64,000 nt of DNA from Cyclobacteriaceae bacterium (GTDB taxonomy: Bacteria > Bacteroidota > Bacteroidia > Cytophagales > Cyclobacteriaceae), in assembly GCA_019638275.1 (NCBI GenBank), contig JAHBUC010000003.1, positions 62,001-126,000 of the forward strand, written 5' to 3'. The position numbers and the translations under genes were made by a program. Below the pieces are notes generated by a model that made no database searches, had not been told where the DNA came from, and saw only the letters and a list, made by a program, of their open reading frames with translations. The stretch's first letter is position 1. Each line of letters starts with the position of its first letter. Below, one piece after another: positions 19,701-26,837 of this stretch.

Positions 19701-19918
19701 ACAGCATTGTTACCGACAGAAATGGAAAAATTACCATTAGAATCTGTTGTAGTTCCATTACTAGTACCCTTCTCCAGAATATTCACGCCTGGAATCGCGC
19801 TCCCGTCATCAGATGCAGTGACCTTGCCGGTAACGGTTCGCTGCGCGAATGATGTGAAAGCGCCTAGCATCATAAGAACCAGCAGGCACCCTCGTGTTAA
19901 CAGATAGAGTTTTCTCAT
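16760..19918 (-). CDS. SusC/RagA-family TonB-dependent outer-membrane transporter
   Basis: 1052 residues. A signal peptide ends near TSFAQ. A carboxypeptidase-D-like domain follows (about 27-105, RTVTGKVTASDDGSAIPGVNI), then a TonB-box-like SEIVVIGYGT near 108, a plug domain (about 115-230, including QGKVAGVQMVSTSGQPG and LFVVDGVPL) and a long beta-barrel ending in the aromatic-rich strand RIVSIGLVANFK. This is full length for the family. It imports oligosaccharides into the periplasm together with the downstream SusD. A candidate promoter and a LacI-type operator lie upstream (see separate entries), pointing to control by the regulator at 23.3 kb. Confidence 0.96.
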   Translation of the reverse strand: MRKLYLLTRGCLLVLMMLGAFTSFAQRTVTGKVTASDDGSAIPGVNILEKGTSNGTTTDSNGNFSISVGNNAVLVFTFVGYASQEVSVGSQSTVNVTLQSDVTALSEIVVIGYGTIQAKDATGAVTAISAKDFNAGLISSAEQLIQGKVAGVQMVSTSGQPGAGVQFRIRGTNSIRSNNNPLFVVDGVPLAGGVQPGAANVGFGTNQDTNPLNFINPSDIESMSILKDASATAIYGSRGANGVVLITTKSGKGANKGSLDFASSVSIASVRKDYDLLNPTEFLAAVRLFDGDPVAQNFGFRTDWQDYIYRTSVSNTQNLSYSKGFNGGFLRASLGYDNQVGVIENSFMKRLTGRVNANKSFLNDKLNFELSSTYSNINREDPAISASAGFQGDLLGAAYSANPTWSTDPDFNTGGQRSPANMLAYYQGTGTTNRFLNNLTTSYKLNNDLSVKGTYGIDWSKGEAVTLASGKSINAGNGVQGFGQGQINENRNVNHLIELYLNYSKQVGNIKIEAVGGYSYQSFKNQWHWVTGRGFTDPNSFSSMESELRKNFDAADAAASAIYRDYNNWGVTDDLRNTGVGNPTSGGFVSGINLDERTLEQSFFNRPSGVTLDGVAANFYSQTDFLQSYFGRGNFTISDKYLVTATVRVDGSSRFGENNRYGVFPSAAVAWKMHEEAFMPDVVSNLKLRLNYGVVGNQDGLGYGEFVRRERYGDAGVGENREITLPGTTATGNVNPNLKWEETTTYGVGFDFGFFNDKLTGSFDVYVKNTTDLLLRILPTAPSPVVGLQFENLDAIVENKGWELGLSYNVIEKSDASLVFSGNVSQNKNLLKDFGGALDAGTIYGQGLSGAFAQQLAGGQPLFSYYLREFEGFDSNGQPIGDNQRFIGKSALPVWNMGFSVNASYKAFDLAMYMAGQFGHYLYNNTQNAFFTAGSINNARNVTRDVILSGESGFAEAAVSTRFLQSGNFLRMQNVQVGYNVQLNDMKFINKLRFYVTGQNLFVITKYNGLDPEVSTSPAGFDLLNGLPTAGIDYAAYPRPRIVSIGLVANFK

Positions 19919-19975
19919 AATTAAGTGGTGTTAAGGTTAAGTGTTAAACAGGTTTTAAGTAGATTATACTTTCAT

Positions 19976-20007
19976 TAAATATAGGGCATTTAATGCTGTT
20001 TCTGAAA
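19976..20007 (-). promoter_or_regulatory. Candidate susC promoter (Bacteroidota type)
   Basis: Minus strand: TTTC at 20007-20004, a 20-base spacer, then TATATTTA at 19983-19976. This is close to the Bacteroidota sigma-A pattern TTTG, 19-21 bases, TAnnTTTG. Initiation would fall near 19969, about 50 bases before the susC ATG. The match is imperfect in both boxes, so this is tentative. Confidence 0.35.
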
Positions 20008-20051
20008 TAGAATTGCATTAAAAAAATGCATTTTTTAATCGGAATCGAATT

Positions 20052-20065
20052 CGCAAACGTTTGCG
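20052..20065. promoter_or_regulatory. LacI-family operator upstream of susC
   Basis: CGCAAACGTTTGCG is a perfect 14-bp palindrome with the central CG and the AAACGTTT core typical of LacI/GalR operators. It lies 134 bp before the susC start in the 204-bp gap after the GH65 phosphorylase gene, and about 45 bp upstream of the candidate promoter. That position fits activation or looping better than simple blockage. The likely partner is the LacI protein encoded at 23261. Confidence 0.7.
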
Positions 20066-20122
20066 TAAATAATAACTTATGCAACTCAGTGTGCAACTTT
20101 TACACACATTATATGCTTTTGT

Positions 20123-22402
20123 TTAATGTACACTCGTAAGGAAGTCATTAATGCTCACATTCAGTGGATCGCCTGAATCAAGAGTAACTGTGGTTTTTGC
20201 TTTTTCCACCTGCACTTTGATCACGCTATTTCTGAACCTGATCTTAAAGGAATAACTATTCCATTGCGCGGGTATAAATGGATGGAGATGCAATTGCCCA
20301 TCACGCACACGCATGCCACCAAATCCTTTGATTATACTTAACCATGTGCCCGCCATACTGGTAATGTGGCAGCCATCTTCAGTATCGTTATTGTAATCAT
20401 CGAGATCAAGACGGGCCGTGCGGAGGTACATCTCGTAGGCTTTCTCTTCATAACCAAGCTTCGCTGCCAGAATAGAATGAACACAAGGAGATAAAGATGA
20501 TTCGTGAACCGTCATGGGTTCATAAAAATCAAAATTGCGTTTGATCATTTCCTTATCGAAACGCTCTTCAAAAAAATACAAGCCTTGCAAAACATCTGCC
20601 TGTTTGATAAAGCATGAACGTAAAATTCTGTCCCACGACCACTTTTGATTTAGTGGCCGATCTTCTTTGCTCAGTTGGCTTACCGGCAGGAGTTCCTTAT
20701 CCAGGAAACCATCTTGCTGAAGAAAGACGCCTCTTTTCGCATCTTCAGGAAAATACATCTGATCTACAATAGAATCCCATTGCGCCAGCTCCTCTTCGCT
20801 GAAGCTCACTTTTGAAATAATAGCTTTCCATGCTTTACTATCCTTCGACTTAACATACGCAAGTGATTCTTTGGTATACGACAGCGTCCACGTAGCCATG
20901 TAGTTGGTGTACCAGTTGTTGTTCACATTGTTCTCGTACTCATTCGGGCCGGTAACACCAAGCATCACGTATTTCTGTTTATCATCCGACCAATTGACAC
21001 GTTGCGCCCAAAACCGGGAGATGCCAATCAATACTTCCAATCCGAACTCAACCAAATAATCCTCATCACCGGTGTATCGGATGTAATCATAAATTGCGTA
21101 GGCAATAGCTCCGTTGCGGTGAATTTCTTCAAATGTGATTTCCCATTCATTATGACATTCTTCACCATTCATGGTAACCATAGGATAGAGTGCCGCCCCA
21201 TCTTTAAAGCCAAGCTTTTGCGCATTCTCTATAGCCTTTTGCAAATGCTTATACCGGTAAACCAGAAGATTTCGGGCCACCTTTTGTTCGGCCGTACCTA
21301 AATAAAAAGGCAAACAATACGCTTCGGTATCCCAGTACGTACTGCCACCATACTTCTCTCCGGTAAATCCTTTCGGGCCAATATTCAATCGTTGATCTTC
21401 GCCTGTATAGGTTTGGGTTAGTTGAAAAATATTAAACCGTATACCTTGCTGGGCTGCAACATCGCCATTGATGGTAATGTCACATTCATTCCACTTATGC
21501 TCCCATACGGCCGCATGCCCGGTGAGCAGCCTTTCAAAACCCGTTTGTTGCAGGTTCTGCAAAATTTGCTGGCAATGCTCCACAAGCTTTTCTTTTGGGT
21601 GATTTTCTGAAGAAAGGATTGCTGCGTACTTGTATACAATCAATTCTTTTCCCTCATTCAGATCAACCTGAATTACATTACCTGCAAATTTTTCTCGTAA
21701 CTCAGTATTAATTCGCCCTTTAACTTCTTTTCCTTCTTCTTCAATAAAATAGCGCATGCCGGAACACACGTGAAAGAAGGTTTTTTTGGTTTCAGCCGTG
21801 ACTAAGCATTCTCCCTCTTCTGCATGCTTGTATACTTCCGTCCAGAATTTCTCATCATAGTTGGAATCAGTATTCTTTACATCAGCATCAATAAATAAAG
21901 ACAAAGTTGCCTTGGATGAAAAGTTCAAAGGTGTTATAGCATACCGGATGGCACCCACCTCACCTTTGGCCATGCTGCAAAAACGTTGTGCATTAACTTT
22001 CAGGCGCTTACCATCGGGAAGTGTGGCAACGAACGACCGCGACAACAAACCTGTCTTCATATCGAGAACCCGCCTGAACGCTTCAACTTTACAGGTTGCC
22101 AGGTCAAGCTTCTGATTCTCAATCGTAACATGCACGCTGATCCATGTGGGTGCGTTTAACACTTTCGCGAAATATTCGGGGTAACCATTCTTCCACCACC
22201 CTACCCGTGTTTTGTCCGGGTAGTAAACACCTGCCACATAACTTCCTTGTAACGTTTCACCACTGTAAGCCTCTTCAAAGTTGGCGCGTTGCCCCATACG
22301 GCCATTGCCGATACTGAAAACACTTTCAGCAATTTTGTTGTAGTGCGGATTGAATCCTTCCTCAATAATATGCCAGGGATGATGTTTGAAATAATCCTTC
22401 AT
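20123..22402 (-). CDS. Cytoplasmic GH65 disaccharide phosphorylase (maltose phosphorylase-like)
   Basis: 759 residues, no signal peptide, full length for GH65 phosphorylases. Seen: STYWDTEAYCLPFYLG around 350, TGPNEYENNVNNNWYTN with the catalytic acid Glu488, KQADVLQG, and EDGCHITSMAGTW, the region that holds the phosphate in phosphorylases. Family knowledge: maltose phosphorylase splits maltose with inorganic phosphate to glucose and beta-glucose-1-phosphate; trehalose, kojibiose and nigerose phosphorylases share the fold. The next gene upstream (5 bp away) is beta-phosphoglucomutase, which uses exactly that product. Maltose is the likeliest substrate, but linkage specificity is not proven by sequence. 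It contrasts with the secreted GH65 hydrolase at 2.2-4.3 kb. Confidence 0.9.
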   Translation of the reverse strand: MKDYFKHHPWHIIEEGFNPHYNKIAESVFSIGNGRMGQRANFEEAYSGETLQGSYVAGVYYPDKTRVGWWKNGYPEYFAKVLNAPTWISVHVTIENQKLDLATCKVEAFRRVLDMKTGLLSRSFVATLPDGKRLKVNAQRFCSMAKGEVGAIRYAITPLNFSSKATLSLFIDADVKNTDSNYDEKFWTEVYKHAEEGECLVTAETKKTFFHVCSGMRYFIEEEGKEVKGRINTELREKFAGNVIQVDLNEGKELIVYKYAAILSSENHPKEKLVEHCQQILQNLQQTGFERLLTGHAAVWEHKWNECDITINGDVAAQQGIRFNIFQLTQTYTGEDQRLNIGPKGFTGEKYGGSTYWDTEAYCLPFYLGTAEQKVARNLLVYRYKHLQKAIENAQKLGFKDGAALYPMVTMNGEECHNEWEITFEEIHRNGAIAYAIYDYIRYTGDEDYLVEFGLEVLIGISRFWAQRVNWSDDKQKYVMLGVTGPNEYENNVNNNWYTNYMATWTLSYTKESLAYVKSKDSKAWKAIISKVSFSEEELAQWDSIVDQMYFPEDAKRGVFLQQDGFLDKELLPVSQLSKEDRPLNQKWSWDRILRSCFIKQADVLQGLYFFEERFDKEMIKRNFDFYEPMTVHESSLSPCVHSILAAKLGYEEKAYEMYLRTARLDLDDYNNDTEDGCHITSMAGTWLSIIKGFGGMRVRDGQLHLHPFIPAQWNSYSFKIRFRNSVIKVQVEKAKTTVTLDSGDPLNVSINDFLTSVH

Positions 22403-22407
22403 GGTGC

Positions 22408-23049
22408 TCAGAGGTTATTTAGTATTTGATAATTCAATTGACCAATCTGATCCACAACCAGGTTAGCCTTATTCAATTGCTCCTTCTTTCCTATTCCAAC
22501 ACATTTCATTCCCGCACAAATGGCAGCTTCAACTCCAGCTTCCGCATCCTCCACTACTATGCATTCCTTTGGGCTCGCATGTAGCATTGTTGCCGCTTTT
22601 AAAAAAATTTCCGGATCGGGTTTTGAACGTTCAATCATAGTACCATCCACAATCGCCTCAAAATAACTACCGATTTCCAATTTCTTCAGAACGGTTTGTG
22701 CATTCTTACTGCTGGAGGCCAACGCTACTTTAACACCATTTGCTTTCAGCTCAGAAAACAAAGCAGTCGCTCCGCCAAATATTTCCTCTTTCTTCATGGC
22801 TTCTATAAACTCAACAAACCATGCATTTTTTCGGGTAGCTAAGGATTCCTTCTCCCCGTCACTGCGCTGCAACCCACCTAACTCCAAAATAATATTGAGT
22901 GACTCCATTCTACCCACTCCCTTCAGTCGCTCGTTGTGATGCCTGGTTAACTCAACGCCAAGCTCTTTCGCCAACTTTTGCCAAGCTAAAAAATGGTATC
23001 GGGCGGTGTCGACAATCACGCCATCCAAATCAAAAATACATGCTGTCAC
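22408..23049 (-). CDS. pgmB: Beta-phosphoglucomutase
   Basis: 213 residues, HAD superfamily. The N terminus FDLDGVIVDTARYHFLAW carries the nucleophile Asp7 and acid/base Asp9 in the DxDGVxxDT arrangement characteristic of beta-phosphoglucomutase, followed by LKGVGRMESL, ASSSKNA and the late acidic VVEDAEAGVEAA motif. It converts beta-glucose-1-phosphate to glucose-6-phosphate through a bisphosphate intermediate in the cytoplasm. The start is GTG at 23049. It is immediately followed by the GH65 phosphorylase, so the pair forms a classical maltose-phosphorolysis unit. A LacI-type operator lies upstream in the divergent gap to lacI. Confidence 0.93.
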   Translation of the reverse strand: MTACIFDLDGVIVDTARYHFLAWQKLAKELGVELTRHHNERLKGVGRMESLNIILELGGLQRSDGEKESLATRKNAWFVEFIEAMKKEEIFGGATALFSELKANGVKVALASSSKNAQTVLKKLEIGSYFEAIVDGTMIERSKPDPEIFLKAATMLHASPKECIVVEDAEAGVEAAICAGMKCVGIGKKEQLNKANLVVDQIGQLNYQILNNL

Positions 23050-23183
23050 TGCTTTGTAACTTTAGATATCAGAAATAAATTTTGCCCTAAACTTAGCTTT
23101 AGTTTTTAAATGTTTTAGGTTTAACGATTGTAATTAAAGTGTATCTGAAAGATTTAAATCAATCACAACCAGAGCGGCAGCCA

Positions 23184-23197
23184 TGCAAACGATTGCA
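23184..23197. promoter_or_regulatory. LacI-family operator in the pgmB-lacI divergent gap
   Basis: TGCAAACGATTGCA is a near-perfect palindrome (one mismatched pair) closely related to the operator in front of susC. It lies 134 bp from the pgmB start and 63 bp from the lacI start, suited to control of both directions and to autoregulation. A weaker half-match (AACGATTG) occurs at 23123-23130. Confidence 0.65.
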
Positions 23198-23260
23198 AAA
23201 AATTGTTGTAACTTGAGCCGATAGTGATAATCGAATTTTTTAGAGGTTTTAGAATAATTT

Positions 23261-24304
23261 ATGAGGTACAATCAAGTAACCATTAAGGACATCGCAAGAG
23301 AGTTGGGCATTTCTCCATCAACTGTTTCGCGCGCATTGAAGGATCATCCGGACATCAGCCCGGACACCAAGAAAGCGGTAAACGAGCTGGCCGAAAAATT
23401 AAATTACCAGCCCAATATCGTAGCCCTCAGTCTTCGCCAGAGTAAAACCAATACGATTGGTGTGATTATTCCGGAAATTGTTCATTTCTTTTTCTCAACC
23501 GTTATCAGTGGTATTGAAGATGTTGCTTACAGTGCCGGATACAACGTTATTCTGGCCCAATCCAACGAATCACAAACCCGTGAAATCTCCGATATCAAAG
23601 CCTTATTCAATAGCCGCGTAGATGGCATGCTGATGTCCGTATCGCGGGAGACAACAAACTTCGATCACATTGAATCCATGCTGGCCAAAGGTGTTCCGAT
23701 TGTATTCTTTGATCGGGTTTATGATACAAGCCAGGCCAGCAAAATTATTGTGGATGATTTTACTGGAGCCAAAGAAGCAACACTGCACCTGATTGATCAG
23801 GGATGTAAGCGTATTGCACACATTGAGGGCCCTCCAAACCTGGAGATTAGTAAGCAACGACTCGAAGGTTACAAGGAAGCCCTGAAAGAAAACAACATGC
23901 CCTTTAACAAAGAACTCGTGGCCACCTGTCCTTCGGGTACAATTGAAGAAGGAAAAAAGGCAACGGAAAAGTTACTGAGTTTGAAAAATCCACCCGATGC
24001 CATATTTGCCACCAACGATCCGGCTGCCATGGGTGCAATGCAAGCCATAAAAGCAAAGGGACTTAACATGCCTGCCGATGTAGCCCTTGTTGGCTTCAGC
24101 AACTGGTTCTTCAGTTCGTTGATGGATCCACCGCTCTCTTCGGTTGATCAGCCGGGTTTCGAAATGGGCCAGGAGGCGGCAAAGTTGTTAATCCGCCAGA
24201 TCGAAAAACAGGAAAAAGATGATGAGGACATCACACCCGAAACGAAGATTTTAAAAACACGCCTGATTATTCGTGAATCATCGTTAAAGAAAAAGGGCCG
24301 CTAA
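23261..24304 (+). CDS. LacI/GalR-family transcriptional regulator
   Basis: 347 residues. The N-terminal helix-turn-helix TIKDIARELGISPSTVSRALKDHPDIS (about 7-33) with hinge helix NYQPNIVALSLR is textbook LacI. The rest is a periplasmic-binding-protein-like sensor domain (GVIIPEIVHFFFSTVISGIE, VALVGFSN, SSVDQPGFEMGQEAAKLL). It should bind the CG-centred palindromes at 20052, 23184 and 24331 and sense a sugar from the pathway, probably an alpha-glucoside. It sits between pgmB (divergent) and the GH31 gene (same strand, 107 bp downstream). Whether it represses or activates is not visible. Confidence 0.94.
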   Translation: MRYNQVTIKDIARELGISPSTVSRALKDHPDISPDTKKAVNELAEKLNYQPNIVALSLRQSKTNTIGVIIPEIVHFFFSTVISGIEDVAYSAGYNVILAQSNESQTREISDIKALFNSRVDGMLMSVSRETTNFDHIESMLAKGVPIVFFDRVYDTSQASKIIVDDFTGAKEATLHLIDQGCKRIAHIEGPPNLEISKQRLEGYKEALKENNMPFNKELVATCPSGTIEEGKKATEKLLSLKNPPDAIFATNDPAAMGAMQAIKAKGLNMPADVALVGFSNWFFSSLMDPPLSSVDQPGFEMGQEAAKLLIRQIEKQEKDDEDITPETKILKTRLIIRESSLKKKGR

Positions 24305-24330
24305 TTACCCGGAAAAAACAGCTGATTCTC

Positions 24331-24344
24331 TGCAATCGATTTCA
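24331..24344. promoter_or_regulatory. Possible LacI-family operator upstream of the GH31 gene
   Basis: TGCAATCGATTTCA matches the reverse complement of the 23184 operator at 12 of 14 positions and keeps the central CG. It lies 67 bp before the GH31 start codon, just upstream of a candidate promoter (TTTG at 24356-24359 and TAGGTTTA at 24382-24389, spacer 22). Confidence 0.5.
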
Positions 24345-24393
24345 GAATTTATCATTTTGTTAATCGTGTACTTTCCTTTTATAGGTTTAATTT

Positions 24394-24411
24394 GAGGTAA
24401 ATATTTACCTC
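24394..24411. promoter_or_regulatory. 18-bp perfect palindrome abutting the GH31 start codon
   Basis: GAGGTAAATATTTACCTC is a perfect inverted repeat without spacer that ends one base before the ATG at 24412. It would overlap the predicted transcription start and the ribosome-binding region. It is unlike the LacI-type sites, so it may be bound by a different regulator, or act as an RNA hairpin hiding the start. Confidence 0.55.
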
Positions 24412-26814
24412 ATGACCAAATTCAATACTGTTGTTAGCAGAAACACCGGAACGCTGGAATCCTGGCAAAAGATCTCCAATGGAATTACCGGAAAAACATC
24501 GACCGCGCACTTTCAGGTTACTTTTTATACCGAACACATTGTTCGAGTAACGTTTACACAAGAATCTTTCATTGAATCGTTTTCCTATAGCGTAGTTGCT
24601 GAACCCGATAAACAGCAGATTGATATTCATGAAGAACATGATTCAATTCTGCTTCGCTCCTCACTTATACAGGTACGCCTTTCCAAAAATCCGGTTCGCT
24701 TAACTTTTCTTAATAACAATAACCAGGTCATCAATGAAGATGAAACATTAGGTACCACCTGGAATGGTGAACAGGTTACCGTACACAAAAAACTGCAGGA
24801 TGGGGAACGGTTCATCGGCCTGGGCGAGAAAACCGGTCCGCTTGATCGCAAAGGCCATGGCTATACCAACTGGAACACTGATGCCTATGGCTACCACACT
24901 GGCGCAGATCCGTTGTACTGCTCCACACCTTTCTATATCGGGCTGCACAATCAATTGACCTACGGAATCTTTCTTGACAACACACATAAAACCTATTTCA
25001 ACTTTGGCGCTTCCAACAACCGGTTTGCAAGCTTTGGTGCCGATACGGGTGAAATGAATTACTACTTCATGCACGATCAGTCTGTCGGGCAAATTATAAA
25101 GCACTACACACACCTTACAGGCAGAATGGAATTACCACCCCTGTGGAGCATCGGCTACCAGCAATGCCGCTACAGTTATTATCCCGATAAGGAAGCGCTC
25201 AGTGTTGCCAATACCTTTCGCGAAAAAGATATTCCTGCCGATGTGATTGTGTTCGACATCCATTACATGGAACAGTATAAAATCTTTACGTGGAGCAAAA
25301 AAGATTTTTCAGATCCGAAAGGACTGATAGATAAACTTAAAAAACTTGGCTTTCAGGTAGTAGTGATGTGCGACCCCGGCATTAAAGTAGAAGACGGATA
25401 CAAAACCTACGAAGACGGTAAAGTAAAAGATGTATTCATTAAATATCCGGATGGCGAAAACTACACCGGTATGGTATGGCCCGGTTGGTGCCACTTCCCC
25501 GACTTCACCAATCCGAAAACAAGAGCGTGGTGGAAGGAGCAATTCAAAGATTACATAGCACTTGGTGTGGAGGGTTTCTGGAACGACATGAATGAAATCG
25601 CCACCTGGGGACACAGCTTACCCGAAACAATTGAAATGGATTTCGATGGTCACAAATCAACCATGCGAAGAGGAAGAAATATTTATGGTTTTCAAATGGC
25701 GCGAAGTACCTATGAAGGCACGAAAGAATTATTAAACGGTAAACGCCCCTTTAACTTAACGCGCTCAGCATTCTCCGGTATTCAACGCTACTCAGCCGTA
25801 TGGACGGGCGATAATGTGGCTTACGATGAACACATGTTGTTAGGCGTTCGTTTGGTAAACAGCATGGGCTTAACGGGTATTGCCTTTGCGGGCTATGATG
25901 TTGGTGGCTTTGTGGGCAATACGGACGAAAAACTTTTTGCACGTTGGATTTCCATTGGCGCCTTCTCCCCTTTCTTCCGTGGTCATACCATGATCAACAC
26001 CCGCGACTCAGAGCCATGGACGTTTGGCGAACGCGTAGAAGAAATTTCACGCAACTACATCAAACTTCGTTACCGGCTTCTTCCGTATTTGTATTCGTTA
26101 TTTTACGATGCTTCCCAAACCGGTATGCCAGTATGTCGTTCATTGGCTATCGACTATTCCTTCGATCACAACATTTACGATCACCGCTTTCAAAATCAGT
26201 ATTTATTCGGACCAGCACTACTGGTTGCCCCGGTTGAAAGTTCGAAAGATCTGGTAAAGGTTTATTTGCCTGAAGGTACTTGGTATGATTTCTATACCGA
26301 TCAGAAACACAACGGCTCGTCTGTTACCGTAGCCGATTGCCCGTTGGATAAACTTCCGGTTTATGTAAAGGGGTCATCCATCATTCCCATGCGCGCAAAA
26401 GCTGGTAATACAGTGAATGACCAGGGCGATACATTGGAGCTACACCTCTATGCGGGAGAACAGACAAATAGTTTTATTATGTATGAAGACGATGGTGACA
26501 CATTTAGTTACCAGCAAGGAGCCTTCAGCAAACGAAAACTGGAGTATCAACCCCATCGATTTACGCTTGAACAAGTTGAAGGAACGTATCCCTCACCTTA
26601 CAAAACCATCGAAGTCTATTTTCATGGGTTCAATGACTTGAAAAATGTTCAGGTAAATCAAGCTACGCAAACGCTGCAACATAAAGATTACCGATTCTTG
26701 CAACCCATGGCCAACTACGATCCCGTAGGCAACCAACCCGAAGGGCTGATAATCCGGGAATTGCCGTATATTTCAATTCAACAAACCCCAGATGAAGTGG
26801 TTATAACCTGGTAA
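24412..26814 (+). CDS. GH31 alpha-glucosidase, cytoplasmic
   Basis: 800 residues with no signal peptide. GH31 motifs are clear: GFWNDMNE with nucleophile Asp392, WTGDNVAYDEH with acid/base Asp467, RCRYSYYPDKEAL-type substrate loop, and FRGHTMINTRDSEPW near 520. The N-terminal galactose-mutarotase-like domain and C-terminal beta domain (DDGDTFSY) are present. The family cleaves terminal alpha-linked glucose with retention. Lacking an export signal, it probably acts on maltose-type or isomaltose-type sugars brought in by the transporter encoded 23 bp downstream. It follows lacI on the same strand and has its own regulatory palindromes, so it starts a glucoside operon with the MFS and esterase genes. 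Confidence 0.93.
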   Translation: MTKFNTVVSRNTGTLESWQKISNGITGKTSTAHFQVTFYTEHIVRVTFTQESFIESFSYSVVAEPDKQQIDIHEEHDSILLRSSLIQVRLSKNPVRLTFLNNNNQVINEDETLGTTWNGEQVTVHKKLQDGERFIGLGEKTGPLDRKGHGYTNWNTDAYGYHTGADPLYCSTPFYIGLHNQLTYGIFLDNTHKTYFNFGASNNRFASFGADTGEMNYYFMHDQSVGQIIKHYTHLTGRMELPPLWSIGYQQCRYSYYPDKEALSVANTFREKDIPADVIVFDIHYMEQYKIFTWSKKDFSDPKGLIDKLKKLGFQVVVMCDPGIKVEDGYKTYEDGKVKDVFIKYPDGENYTGMVWPGWCHFPDFTNPKTRAWWKEQFKDYIALGVEGFWNDMNEIATWGHSLPETIEMDFDGHKSTMRRGRNIYGFQMARSTYEGTKELLNGKRPFNLTRSAFSGIQRYSAVWTGDNVAYDEHMLLGVRLVNSMGLTGIAFAGYDVGGFVGNTDEKLFARWISIGAFSPFFRGHTMINTRDSEPWTFGERVEEISRNYIKLRYRLLPYLYSLFYDASQTGMPVCRSLAIDYSFDHNIYDHRFQNQYLFGPALLVAPVESSKDLVKVYLPEGTWYDFYTDQKHNGSSVTVADCPLDKLPVYVKGSSIIPMRAKAGNTVNDQGDTLELHLYAGEQTNSFIMYEDDGDTFSYQQGAFSKRKLEYQPHRFTLEQVEGTYPSPYKTIEVYFHGFNDLKNVQVNQATQTLQHKDYRFLQPMANYDPVGNQPEGLIIRELPYISIQQTPDEVVITW

Positions 26815-26837
26815 ATATTAATTCAGTTAACCGATCT

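Noticed and set aside
20021..20036. AAAAAATGCATTTTTT, a perfect 16-bp palindrome upstream of susC
   Set aside because: It is almost purely A/T with a small TGCA centre. Weak terminator or chance is as likely as a binding site, so I did not call it as a feature.
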